Shown here one piece after another: positions 50,969 to 61,018 of a stretch of DNA of 64,000 nucleotides. Positions within the stretch are counted from its first letter, which is position 1; each line of letters opens with the position of its first letter. A program made the translations under genes and the position numbers. Origin of the DNA: Candidatus Aminicenantota bacterium (GTDB taxonomy: Bacteria > Acidobacteriota > Aminicenantia > JAMOAD01); assembly GCA_027061995.1 (NCBI GenBank), contig JAMOUT010000087.1, positions 25,652 to 89,651 on the forward strand. Direction: 5' to 3'. The notes below the pieces were generated by a model. It did no database searches and had not been told where the DNA came from. It saw only the letters and a list, made by a program, of their open reading frames with translations.

Positions 50969-52873
50969 TTAATGATTTTTATTTTTTTTCAAGTTTTTTA
51001 TTTTCTTTGCTCTTGACCAATATATTTTTGCTTTTTTCCTTTCTCCCAAGGAATAGTAGATAGCGCCGAGCTTATCATTAATAACAGTAGTATCACCGTA
51101 TTTTCTTATCTCTTCAAAATATATAGCCGCTTGTTTTAATGCACCTATTCTCAAATAGGAGTTAGCCATCAGGTTTAAGATATTATAGTTTTTCTTTACA
51201 TTTTTTTTACTCAATATATCAAGAACTTTTCCATATTCTCTTTTTAAATAATAGGCTTTAGCTAATAATTGCAACACTCTGTTTGTTCTAAACTCGCTCG
51301 GGATATTACTAAAATACCCGATCGCTTTATCAACTTCATTATTATTAAGATATTCCTCCCCAAGATAAGAGATATATTTAAAAAGATCAAACTTATTATC
51401 TTTTTTCTCAAATATTAAATAATCACTTGTTCTTTTAAAAGGGATAAGAGCAAACTTATAGCTAACATTTTTTTTCCCTGTTTTCACTATAACTTTATAT
51501 TCTCCGTCCAAATCATTGGAAAGCGTTGATTCAAATATATAATAGTTTCCTCTTTTATCAATTTTATTAATTTCCCTTCGGATATTAGTATCCACATTTA
51601 ATAAAATAACTTTAGGTTTTATTGATGAATTTATTATTCCGAATAATACATCGTTTTTCCCGAATATCATACTCGGGTTTATTATTAATTTTAAACTATC
51701 ATATTGATAGGGAGAAATTCCTCTAACATTATCCAAAATTCTAAACCCTATACAACCTAATGATAAGTTGTTCCCTATTTTAATTGTTTTAACCATATAC
51801 TCTTTGGAAGTATTATTATAAAAAAACAGTTTTAATATAAAATTACCCGGTATGACAGGGACAAACCCATCAAATGAAATTTTATTTTTTTCTATCTTTT
51901 GTTTTTTGTGCTCATCTAAATCCAAATTTATATTATCATTTTTTTCAAATATAACTTCACCTTTATTATTCTCCAATCTTACGGTCAATTGAATTTTTGC
52001 ATAATACCTGTTCTCAGATCTTTTTATAAAACTTATCCTATCGGGAACCAAAGAATAACTGATGAATTCAAAACCGGATTTACCGTTTTTTGCAACAAAG
52101 AATTTACCGAAGATCTCTTTCAAACTATAATCAACATCCACAATCCCACTCTCGGATTCAAACATTCTAAGATAAGATTTATTGACTTGTTTATCGGGGA
52201 TAGAAAAAATCTCGGCTATAATTCTCGGAGAAGAACTATTCTGCAAACCATATGCGGGAGAACCTTCCATCGGAATAATAGAAAGGCTTGCATCCGCAAG
52301 TTCGGGGAAATCCATCTTAACCTGCCTGTAAGCATGGTATCTACCGAGTATTCTCTGATTGTAGGATGGAGTCAACAAATCATAAGCACTTTGAATTCCC
52401 GGATAAAACATCCTATAATCCCCCATGCCCCGAGGTTTATAAAACAGAATCTTCATGAAAGGGGGAAGTCCGCCTCTATTATCTTTTATATTATAAACCC
52501 ATAACTCGCAATCAACTATTTTTTCATGTCCCGTATATTTTTTTATTTCGAGCGGTTTTCCGAGATAGATATATACCTTTCCCCTATCCGAATTAATTCC
52601 TCCCAAATTTTCTTTCGCATAATTAACCCTTTTAATATACTCTTCTCTATATTCATTCTTAGGCGTTTCCCTATTATAATCTCTTGATTTCCAAAAATAT
52701 TTTCTGAATTTCTCCTTTGATTCCACGGTTTTAAGCGAGCTATAAACTTTTAATTCCTGCTTTGTAATAATCGGTTTAACAAATTTAATCCAATCATCGG
52801 TTTTACTAATAAGGAAAACCTCCACAAACAATAAAACAATAATAACAAGGTATATCTTTTTTTTCATTTTCAT
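50969..52873 (-). CDS. GWxTD-domain-like protein with C-terminal TPR-like repeats
   Basis: RETPKNEYREEYIKRVNYAKENLGGINSDRGKVYIYLGKPLEI; C-terminal helical repeats (DKAIGYFSNIP..., KQAAIYFEEIRKYG...). Confidence 0.7.
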   Translation of the reverse strand: MKMKKKIYLVIIVLLFVEVFLISKTDDWIKFVKPIITKQELKVYSSLKTVESKEKFRKYFWKSRDYNRETPKNEYREEYIKRVNYAKENLGGINSDRGKVYIYLGKPLEIKKYTGHEKIVDCELWVYNIKDNRGGLPPFMKILFYKPRGMGDYRMFYPGIQSAYDLLTPSYNQRILGRYHAYRQVKMDFPELADASLSIIPMEGSPAYGLQNSSSPRIIAEIFSIPDKQVNKSYLRMFESESGIVDVDYSLKEIFGKFFVAKNGKSGFEFISYSLVPDRISFIKRSENRYYAKIQLTVRLENNKGEVIFEKNDNINLDLDEHKKQKIEKNKISFDGFVPVIPGNFILKLFFYNNTSKEYMVKTIKIGNNLSLGCIGFRILDNVRGISPYQYDSLKLIINPSMIFGKNDVLFGIINSSIKPKVILLNVDTNIRREINKIDKRGNYYIFESTLSNDLDGEYKVIVKTGKKNVSYKFALIPFKRTSDYLIFEKKDNKFDLFKYISYLGEEYLNNNEVDKAIGYFSNIPSEFRTNRVLQLLAKAYYLKREYGKVLDILSKKNVKKNYNILNLMANSYLRIGALKQAAIYFEEIRKYGDTTVINDKLGAIYYSLGERKKAKIYWSRAKKIKNLKKNKNH

Positions 52874-52889
52874 ATTAAAAGGATATCAT

Positions 52890-52928
52890 AAAAGAAAAAG
52901 CAGGAGAAGGTTATTACCCTTCTCCTGC
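52890..52928 (-). terminator. Intrinsic terminator of TonB-dependent receptor gene
   Basis: On minus strand GCAGGAGAAGG-GTAATAA-CCTTCTCCTGC followed by TTTTTCTTTT. Confidence 0.88.
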
Positions 52929-52950
52929 AAAATAATAATATTGAATTTAC

Positions 52951-55614
52951 TTAAAAGAATAATCTAATACCGGCTCTAAAACCTCTCGGATTAGTTAAGC
53001 CTAAGATTGTTCCGAATGATGGACCTGCTTGAGCCCTTATACCTGTTGCAACACCTTCATTAAATACATTGAAAATATCAAGACCTATTCCAACTCTTGT
53101 TTTATTGCCAAATCTGAATAGTTTCTCCAATTTCAGGTTAAGATTTTTTTGATCCGGTAATCTTCTTGAACCCCTCGGTTCAGTAAAAACATTTCTATTA
53201 CCCTGATTTAATCTTACCTTTAAATACCTTGTATATGTATTTCCGGTAACATAGGAGAAATAAAAACTAAAATTAATATCAAGCGGCAAAATCACTGTTC
53301 CTTGCAGTTTTAACATATGAGTGGGATCATTGGTAAGATGCCCCTCGGCATTAATCTGATTATTGGGATCTTTGAACATCCCCGAGTGTCCTACATTAGA
53401 TCTATAATCATTATCATAGTTCCCGGTAGCCTTTCCATATACATATGAAGCTAATAATTGCCAATTATTAGAGAACCTTTTATTAACAACAAATTCCACA
53501 CCATCATACTTTCTTAGAGGAGTATAGTGAACAATAGGATACTGAGCTTTTTTAGGATTTGTAATTATATATTTATCAGTTCCTGGATTTGTTTGATTCC
53601 AAACATCATATTTTTGCCCGTTATAAGGATCTACGACTGTTTTTTGAACAAAAAGTCCCGTGGTATTAACAGCATCGATAAAATCTTTATTTTCCCTATG
53701 AATATAAGTCAAACTTATCGAAACATCTCTCATTACTTCCCGTTCGATTCCAACAGTATATTGATTCATATAAGGATGCTTTATATTATCATCAATAGAA
53801 TACGAATTTTCGTATGGGAATCTTAAAATTTCGTTTAATGTCCCATATTGGGGAACTATATATATAACAAAATCAGAATGATTAGGGTCAAGATTTGAAA
53901 AATATGATGTGAAAATCCCTTCATAGAATTTACCGTAATGTGCTTTGATTGCTGTTGTATGATCACCAAACACATCATATGTAATCCCTATTCTCGGAGC
54001 AATACCATTAGGTTTATAAACGGTTTTACCCAAATGTGTAAGATAACCTCTATACATATTAAATCTAACACCCGGATTTATTGTCAAATTATCGGTTATA
54101 CTCCATGAATCTTGTGCATAAAAGGAGGTTCTTGTTGTTTTAGCATCCGTATCATAACCTTCATACCCGTAAGCCATATATGGTTGTCCGTTAACATCCG
54201 CATAAACAATACCGTTTTTACCATTGTAACCAAATCGATTTCTTACCCAATTTTTTTCAACTTCAACCCCAAATTTAAAATCATGAGAACCTTTTATAAA
54301 ATCTTCGGCATGATGGGATGCTGAAGCATTAACCTGATAATGAGATCTATCCGCCAGAAAATGATATCCGGCGTTTACAGTATTCCAACCGGTTACAAGA
54401 TCCCTATGCCCTGAAAGATCTCTGCCATTTTCAGGCTCAAGATAATAGTATCCTACATATCCGGCAAATTTAGCTTCCATAAAGGTTGTATCAGAAAAAA
54501 TATGCAGATAACTAAAATTCCACACCTTTTCGGGAGAGGTTTGTCTAACCGTTGCTTCCGGTTTCGTTAAAGCGTTCGCTCCCCTGTTTATCCCGTTATA
54601 TAGATCATACTCAAAAAAGAACTGCAATCTATTATCCCTGTTCGGCTGAAAAGTTAATTTGATAAAGCCTCTCGGTTGTTTATAATCAACCGGATCAGGA
54701 AAACCCGCAGGATAATTTTTTGTCCTATAATATTGAAGCCCTAAGAAGAACCAAATTTTATCTTTTACAATAGGTCCTCCGATATGTAAACTAAAATCCA
54801 TATAACCCCGTTTTGCCGGTTCAAGGTTAGGATCATCACTATTGGAAGAATTCCATGAATCCCCCTGATACAATGCCTCAAAATGTCCTTGGAAATCATT
54901 TCCTCCTGATTTTGTTACCGTATTTAGTATCGCTCCGGTAAATCCTCCGTATTCTGCCGGAAGACCTACTCCCATTACTTTCGCTTCTTCTATAATATTA
55001 TAATCCAAGAATACCCACGCACTTCCTCCTTCCGGATCCGAAACATCAACACCATCAACCTGATATGAAATACCGGATGCTGCGGCACCACCAAAAGCAC
55101 TATTATTGGTTACTCCGGGAGCAAGATTAACAATATCTGTAACAAATTGACTATTAGGTATGTTCTGGAGCAATTCTTTGGATAAATTTGTTGATGCCGT
55201 AGAAGAATCCTTAACATCAACCAAAGGGGGTTTTGCTTTAACAACAATGGTTTCTTTAAAATCACCAATTGTTAATTTCAAATCAACTGTCAGAGTCATC
55301 CCTATATGAAGCCTAAGCCCCTCTCTCTTTATAGGATTAAATCCTTCAAGAGACGCCTCTACGGAATACTCCCCGGGAGTTAAAGCAACAAATCTGAATT
55401 TACCATTATCATCAGTTATAGCTGTGATTTTACCTTGAACAAGCGCAGGCGACCTAAGAATTACAGATACACCGGGAATAGGTTTACCATCCTGATCAAC
55501 TACTTTTCCCTTGATAGCTCCTGTTTCCCTTGACTGTGAGAAGGAAAAGACTACAACAAATAAGAATATCAATACAAAGATTGTTATTCTCCGTTTTTTG
55601 TTTCTCATAAACAC
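52951..55614 (-). CDS. TonB-dependent receptor with N-terminal carboxypeptidase-regulatory-like domain
   Basis: GAIKGKVVDQDGKPIPGVSVILRSPALVQGKITAITDDNGKFRFVALTPGEYSVEASLEGF, plug domain VDGVDVSDPEGGSAW, terminal RAGIRLFF. Confidence 0.92.
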   Translation of the reverse strand: MFMRNKKRRITIFVLIFLFVVVFSFSQSRETGAIKGKVVDQDGKPIPGVSVILRSPALVQGKITAITDDNGKFRFVALTPGEYSVEASLEGFNPIKREGLRLHIGMTLTVDLKLTIGDFKETIVVKAKPPLVDVKDSSTASTNLSKELLQNIPNSQFVTDIVNLAPGVTNNSAFGGAAASGISYQVDGVDVSDPEGGSAWVFLDYNIIEEAKVMGVGLPAEYGGFTGAILNTVTKSGGNDFQGHFEALYQGDSWNSSNSDDPNLEPAKRGYMDFSLHIGGPIVKDKIWFFLGLQYYRTKNYPAGFPDPVDYKQPRGFIKLTFQPNRDNRLQFFFEYDLYNGINRGANALTKPEATVRQTSPEKVWNFSYLHIFSDTTFMEAKFAGYVGYYYLEPENGRDLSGHRDLVTGWNTVNAGYHFLADRSHYQVNASASHHAEDFIKGSHDFKFGVEVEKNWVRNRFGYNGKNGIVYADVNGQPYMAYGYEGYDTDAKTTRTSFYAQDSWSITDNLTINPGVRFNMYRGYLTHLGKTVYKPNGIAPRIGITYDVFGDHTTAIKAHYGKFYEGIFTSYFSNLDPNHSDFVIYIVPQYGTLNEILRFPYENSYSIDDNIKHPYMNQYTVGIEREVMRDVSISLTYIHRENKDFIDAVNTTGLFVQKTVVDPYNGQKYDVWNQTNPGTDKYIITNPKKAQYPIVHYTPLRKYDGVEFVVNKRFSNNWQLLASYVYGKATGNYDNDYRSNVGHSGMFKDPNNQINAEGHLTNDPTHMLKLQGTVILPLDINFSFYFSYVTGNTYTRYLKVRLNQGNRNVFTEPRGSRRLPDQKNLNLKLEKLFRFGNKTRVGIGLDIFNVFNEGVATGIRAQAGPSFGTILGLTNPRGFRAGIRLFF

Positions 55615-55774
55615 CTCCTTATATATTGTTAGTTTTTTATCAAATACCCTTTCAAAAATTATTCCACTATTTTTATTTTACAAAACATGCTTAGATAAAG
55701 CTTTCTTCATACTAACAAGTCATTGAAAACTTGCAAACAATTCAATTTTTTGGATTATCATCCAATTTATTGGA

Positions 55775-58108
55775 TTATTTGTTGATGGAACTTAATATTT
55801 CTTTCCCTTTTCTATAATATTTATCGGAATTACTATTATCATTAAGAAAAGAATAGATATCCGAAAGAAGATAATAGCCGAATACAGTATATTTATTATA
55901 AGGTTTGATTTTCACCCCTTTTAAACACAAGGCTATCGCTCTTTCAAGCTCTTGTTTTTGATTAAACAAATACTTGGCTACCATAAAATACGGGATATTG
56001 AATTCCGGCTTAATTTCCATTGATTTTTCATAATGATTCACCGCTTTGTCATACTCTCCAATCTCCCTTAAATTTTCCGCCAGATTATAGTGCGCTTTAA
56101 AATTTTCAGGATTATTTTCTATCTCTTTTTGATAATACTCTATCGCTTTTTCAATGCATTCTCTTTTCTCTTCCACTTGAGCCAAATTATAATAAACCCC
56201 TTTTAATTTCGGAGCGATTGTTACAGCTTTTCTCAAATAGTTTTCCGCTTTTTCCAATTTCCCTTTTACAATATATATCTCCCCTATTTTATTCATAATT
56301 TCCCCGTTTCGAGGGTTAATTTCAAGCACTTTTAAAAAATTTTCAAGCGATTTATCATAATCATTTTGCATTAAATATATTTTTCCGAGAGCAGAATAAA
56401 GAGCATAATCTTCGGGAAATTGTTTTAAAAATCTATTTACCTCTTTTTTTGCCTTTTTTAAATCCCCCATACCTAATAAACAATTAACAATATTTATCAT
56501 TGCAAAATTATAATCCGGTTTTCTCTTTAACACATTATAAAAACTATCCATAGCCGCTTTATAATCCTTTTTCCTATAGTAAAGATTTCCGAGAACCATA
56601 TATGCGTCTGTTATCTCAGGTTCCTTACTAATAATCTCTTTTATAAGAATAATAGCCTCATCATTTTTTCTTTCCCCCATCAATTTTTTTATCTTTAATA
56701 GATTATTATAAATGTGTATTTTATCCTTAGGGTCAGCCAATATCTTTTTATCTTTTGTATTTACCATAGTGGAAATATATCCGAGAGCCGCCAATTTTTT
56801 TATTTCCTCTTTATTCAAATTCCGATTTTCTATTACTGATAAAGATTTCTTTGATTTTTCTTTAATAAATTTCTGGAGTATTTTTTTCATTCTCTTTCTA
56901 AGTTTCGATTTATGAAGCAAGATGTTTCTTTCTTCACTATTTGTATTTTTCAAATCATAGAGTTCCTCTTTCGGAGAATAAATATATTTATACCCTCGCG
57001 AATAAATAGCTTTTAATTCAGACCATCCATAATGAAATCTCGGATAATATGTTTCAGTGTATGCAATATCAAATTCTCTTTTATCCCCTTTACCCAACAT
57101 CAACGGTAAAAGAGACTTTCCCTGTATATCTCTGTTTTTATCTATCCCGAGAGTTTCTAAAATCGTAGGGACTATATCAACAGACTCAACCAAAACATTC
57201 ACTCTCTTTGCAGGAAAATTAATAGGTGCTCTCATAATTAAGGGAACCCATACGGTAGGTTGATAAATAAAAAATCCATGAGTTTTTTCATGATATTGTC
57301 CGAGACTTTCCCCGTGATCAGCGGTTATTATGATTAAAGTATTATCAAACAGTTTTTCATTCTTTAAAAAGTCAAAAAATTTACCAAGTTGATAATCCGT
57401 ATATTCAACTTCTCCTCTATACGGTTTATCCATGAATCTTTCTCTAAACGGAGAGGGGGGACTGTAAGGGGTGTGAGGGTCATAAAGATGTATCCATGTG
57501 AAAAATTTATTCTTTTTATTTTTTGATATCCAGTTTTCAGCTTCCATTAAAACCTCATCAGCTCTTTTTTGGATTTTTCCCAATGAAATCATTTTATATT
57601 TAGACATATCAAAGTTATCCCGATATATGTCAAATCCTTGATTTAAGCCCCATTTTGAATGCAATACATAAGCTGCAATAAATGCACCGGTTTTAAATCC
57701 CCTTTTCTTAAGTATCTCACTAATTAAAGTTAATTTTTCAGGAACAATAAAACCTCCGTTATCCCGAACATTATGATACATCGGATATGTTCCCGAAAGT
57801 ATCGTAGTATGAGAAGGAAGAGTTAACGGTGTTTGAGAGATACAATGTTCAAATAGAACTCCATCTTTTGCAAGTTTATCCAGATTAGGAGTATTAGCTT
57901 TACCAAGACCATAAGCACTTACATAGCTTGCCCTTAATGTATCAATGGTTATCAAAATTATATTCAATTTTTCCAACCTTTTTTTATCAATCTTTCTCTT
58001 AATCAAAGGATAAAAAACAAAATAAATCAAAATAATAAATATTAATAATAAGATTATAGCAGTTTTCAAACCTCTTTTTTTCATAAAATTTCCCTCTCTT
58101 TTTATCAT
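55775..58108 (-). CDS. Sulfatase-like (alkaline phosphatase superfamily) hydrolase with C-terminal TPR array
   Basis: NIILITIDTLRASYVSAYG, TPLTLPSHTTILSGTYPMYHNVRDNG, IITADHGESLGQYHEKTHGFF, multiple TPRs. Start revised from 58123 to the in-frame ATG at 58108 (or 58084) from promoter layout. Confidence 0.88.
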   Translation of the reverse strand: MIKREGNFMKKRGLKTAIILLLIFIILIYFVFYPLIKRKIDKKRLEKLNIILITIDTLRASYVSAYGLGKANTPNLDKLAKDGVLFEHCISQTPLTLPSHTTILSGTYPMYHNVRDNGGFIVPEKLTLISEILKKRGFKTGAFIAAYVLHSKWGLNQGFDIYRDNFDMSKYKMISLGKIQKRADEVLMEAENWISKNKKNKFFTWIHLYDPHTPYSPPSPFRERFMDKPYRGEVEYTDYQLGKFFDFLKNEKLFDNTLIIITADHGESLGQYHEKTHGFFIYQPTVWVPLIMRAPINFPAKRVNVLVESVDIVPTILETLGIDKNRDIQGKSLLPLMLGKGDKREFDIAYTETYYPRFHYGWSELKAIYSRGYKYIYSPKEELYDLKNTNSEERNILLHKSKLRKRMKKILQKFIKEKSKKSLSVIENRNLNKEEIKKLAALGYISTMVNTKDKKILADPKDKIHIYNNLLKIKKLMGERKNDEAIILIKEIISKEPEITDAYMVLGNLYYRKKDYKAAMDSFYNVLKRKPDYNFAMINIVNCLLGMGDLKKAKKEVNRFLKQFPEDYALYSALGKIYLMQNDYDKSLENFLKVLEINPRNGEIMNKIGEIYIVKGKLEKAENYLRKAVTIAPKLKGVYYNLAQVEEKRECIEKAIEYYQKEIENNPENFKAHYNLAENLREIGEYDKAVNHYEKSMEIKPEFNIPYFMVAKYLFNQKQELERAIALCLKGVKIKPYNKYTVFGYYLLSDIYSFLNDNSNSDKYYRKGKEILSSINK

Positions 58109-58313
58109 ACTAAATTTTAACACTTATGATGATTGTTGACAATAAACCTATATTCGTTAAAAAACAAACTTACCGAAAGAAAAACAAAAATAATGAGAAA
58201 AAACAATTTGTTTTAACCTTCCGGTTCAAAGCAATCTCAGTTCTCGGTTTTAAAACCTCTTATTCAGATTCCGCATATTAAATTATACGGTGTCCACCTT
58301 TCAAACTATTACA

Positions 58314-60830
58314 CTAAAAATTAATAGCACTTACCAATCTTATATCTTGTGAAGATGAACCTATTAATATTTTGTATTCTCCGGTTTGCATAACCCATCT
58401 TTTTGATTTTTCATCATAATATCGCAAAGAATCATTATCAATGGCAATTGAAACTTGTTTTTCTTCATTCGGAGAAAGATAGATTTTTTTAAAACCTTTA
58501 AGCTCTCTTGCAGCTCTTATTATTTTTGATTCGGGTGGAGATACATAAATTTGAGCAACTTCCCCCCCATAATATTTTCCTGTGTTTTTTACATTAAAAT
58601 TTACAATGATTTTATTATTTTGTTTTTCAATTCTTGTATTGGAATACTGAAAATCAGTATAAGATAAACCATAACCAAAGGGAAACAGCGGTTTAATATT
58701 ATTCTTGTCAAGATACCTGTAACCTACAAATATATCATCATAATAAACAGCTTTCATGGATTTATCTTTATAACCTTTAAACCCGAGACAATCTTCCGGT
58801 TTTTTATACCAAGAAAACGGCAATTTTCCCGAAGGATTTGATTTCCCGAATAAAACGGAAGCTATCGCATTGCCCTCTTCTTGTCCCGGATACCAAGCTT
58901 CAAGAATAGCGGGAACCTTATCCGCCCACTCATTAATATCAAGAGGGGTGCCATTAATAAGAACAACTATTGTTTTGGGATTCGCTTTATAAACTTCTTC
59001 AACCAATCTGTTTTGATTTGGAATCTCCATACTATCTCTATCTCTGCTTTCAGTCTCAAAATGGGGAGAAAGCCCGAGAAACAATAAAACAATATCACTC
59101 TTTTTTGCAATTGAAACAGCCTCTTTTATCATATCTCTTCCCGGGATATCCCATCCGAATTTAAACTCGGAAACAGACCAAGAGGCGGAGTATTCAATCT
59201 TAATATTATATTTTTCCCCCGATTTAAAATTATAATCAACCGTTTTAAGGGATATCTCCATTGTTTTCTGCGGCTCTTTCCATCTCTTTAAAACAAGTTT
59301 ATTATTTATATAAACACGAACTCCCCCGTCAGATAAAAATTTAAGCTTATAGATTCCGCTAACGGGAGGAATAAGCTCCCCTTTCCATCTTACCGAAAAT
59401 TCATTACTATCATCCCCTTTTCCGAGAGACGGGTCAGGCAAATCATATGACCAATTAAAATAAAGTTCTTCATCCACAAGTTTTAGAGCGGGTTCACCTT
59501 TAAGATTCCCGTTTGTAAAATATTCCCCGTATAATCCATTTTCACCGTAGGATTTAAGATATTTTGAATCAACGGGAATAATATCACCTTTAATGTTTGT
59601 TCCGGAAGCATAATACACCTTTGTCTTATCATTGATAATATTAAGTATCCCTTTAACGGGAGATACGGAATAAAAAGGTTTTACCATCGCACTTCCGCCG
59701 CCTCCCGTTCTCGGATATTCGGCATTGGGCCCTATTATGGCTATTGATTTTATTTTATTAGCCTTTAAAGGCAATATATTATCTTTGTTTTTCAGAAGCA
59801 CCATTGATTTTTCGGCAACCTCTCTTGCAAATGATGTATGTTTTTTAATAATCGCAAATATCTTACTATTGTTTTCTTCTATGTTTGACCGAGAAAAAAC
59901 ACCTGTTTTAAACATAGCTCTTAATATTCTTCTAACTTTTTCATTAATAATAGTCTCACTAATTTTTCCGGTTTTAACAGCATCAATAAGTTTATAACCG
60001 AAGAATTTCCCGAACGGCATCTCCATATCAAGGCCTGCTTCGGCTGATTTAACCGTGCTATGGGTTGCACCCCAATCGGAAACCACAAAACCTTTAAATC
60101 CCCACTCTTTTTTTAAAACATCGGTTAAAAGGTATTTGTTTGCGGAACAATAATCACCGTTAACTTTATTATATGCTGACATTACACACTGAACGCCCCC
60201 TTTTTGAACAGCGGTTTTAAAAGCGGGAAAATATATCTCTCTTAAAGCCCTTTCACTAACGATAACATCTATTTTTGTCCTGTTCCACTCCTGATTGTTA
60301 GCGGTAAAATGTTTTACGCATGTTATAACATGCTCCCCCTGAACCCCTTTTATAAATCCGGCAGCAATCTGACCTGTTAAAAAAGGGTCCTCTCCGTAAC
60401 TTTCAAAATTCCTGCTCCCTATAGGTATTCTATGAATATTTATGCAGGGAGCAAGAAACACATTCCTTCCGTATGCTTTAAGTTCTTTTGCCATAATTTT
60501 TCCGACTTTTTTAATAAGTGAGATATCCCATGTTGCGGCAAGAGCAATGGGAGCCGGAAAAGCGGTAGCTTTACCCCAACGAACTCCGGCAGGTCCGTCG
60601 CTCATTTTAAGTGGCGGAATACTTAGCCTTTTATTTCCGGGAACTTCAAACCCTCTACCGTGTAACATAGCTATCTTTTCCTTAAGGTTCATCTTTGCAA
60701 TTAAATCATCAATCTTTTTCTCTATACTATTATCATTTTGAGAAACAGCTCCCATAACATTCGATATTAAAAGAATAAAACTTAAAAACAGAACTAAAAG
60801 AAAAATTGCTTTTTTTTGCTTTATAAACAA
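58314..60830 (-). CDS. Glycoside hydrolase family 3 beta-glucosidase-like with PA14 domain
   Basis: MSDGPAGVRWGKATAFPAPIALAATWD, CVKHFTANNQEWNRTKIDVIVSERALREIYFPAFK, GFVVSDWGATHS nucleophile, PA14-like GLYGEYFTNGNLKGEP insert; TTG start with GGAGG. Confidence 0.94.
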   Translation of the reverse strand: MFIKQKKAIFLLVLFLSFILLISNVMGAVSQNDNSIEKKIDDLIAKMNLKEKIAMLHGRGFEVPGNKRLSIPPLKMSDGPAGVRWGKATAFPAPIALAATWDISLIKKVGKIMAKELKAYGRNVFLAPCINIHRIPIGSRNFESYGEDPFLTGQIAAGFIKGVQGEHVITCVKHFTANNQEWNRTKIDVIVSERALREIYFPAFKTAVQKGGVQCVMSAYNKVNGDYCSANKYLLTDVLKKEWGFKGFVVSDWGATHSTVKSAEAGLDMEMPFGKFFGYKLIDAVKTGKISETIINEKVRRILRAMFKTGVFSRSNIEENNSKIFAIIKKHTSFAREVAEKSMVLLKNKDNILPLKANKIKSIAIIGPNAEYPRTGGGGSAMVKPFYSVSPVKGILNIINDKTKVYYASGTNIKGDIIPVDSKYLKSYGENGLYGEYFTNGNLKGEPALKLVDEELYFNWSYDLPDPSLGKGDDSNEFSVRWKGELIPPVSGIYKLKFLSDGGVRVYINNKLVLKRWKEPQKTMEISLKTVDYNFKSGEKYNIKIEYSASWSVSEFKFGWDIPGRDMIKEAVSIAKKSDIVLLFLGLSPHFETESRDRDSMEIPNQNRLVEEVYKANPKTIVVLINGTPLDINEWADKVPAILEAWYPGQEEGNAIASVLFGKSNPSGKLPFSWYKKPEDCLGFKGYKDKSMKAVYYDDIFVGYRYLDKNNIKPLFPFGYGLSYTDFQYSNTRIEKQNNKIIVNFNVKNTGKYYGGEVAQIYVSPPESKIIRAARELKGFKKIYLSPNEEKQVSIAIDNDSLRYYDEKSKRWVMQTGEYKILIGSSSQDIRLVSAINF

Positions 60831-61018
60831 TTTCTCGCCTCCTGAATTAATATAATGATCAAAGAAGAACTATATAATTTAATAATATTAACATTAAATA
60901 ATCCTATTTACAATAATACCAGAAAAAGCTACTCGGCTGCACGAAATGGCGGCTGGCACGGCTAAGAACTGGTCGGCTTTGAATAAGTGCAATATTGCTA
61001 AACATAGAAACAATTTAA

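Noticed and set aside
51989-52504. 171-aa plus-strand ORF antisense to the GWxTD-like gene
   Set aside because: Likely a chance open frame; opposite strand encodes a convincing protein.
60955-60972. TGGCAC near 60955 as a possible second sigma-54 promoter
   Set aside because: No TTGC at the required spacing.
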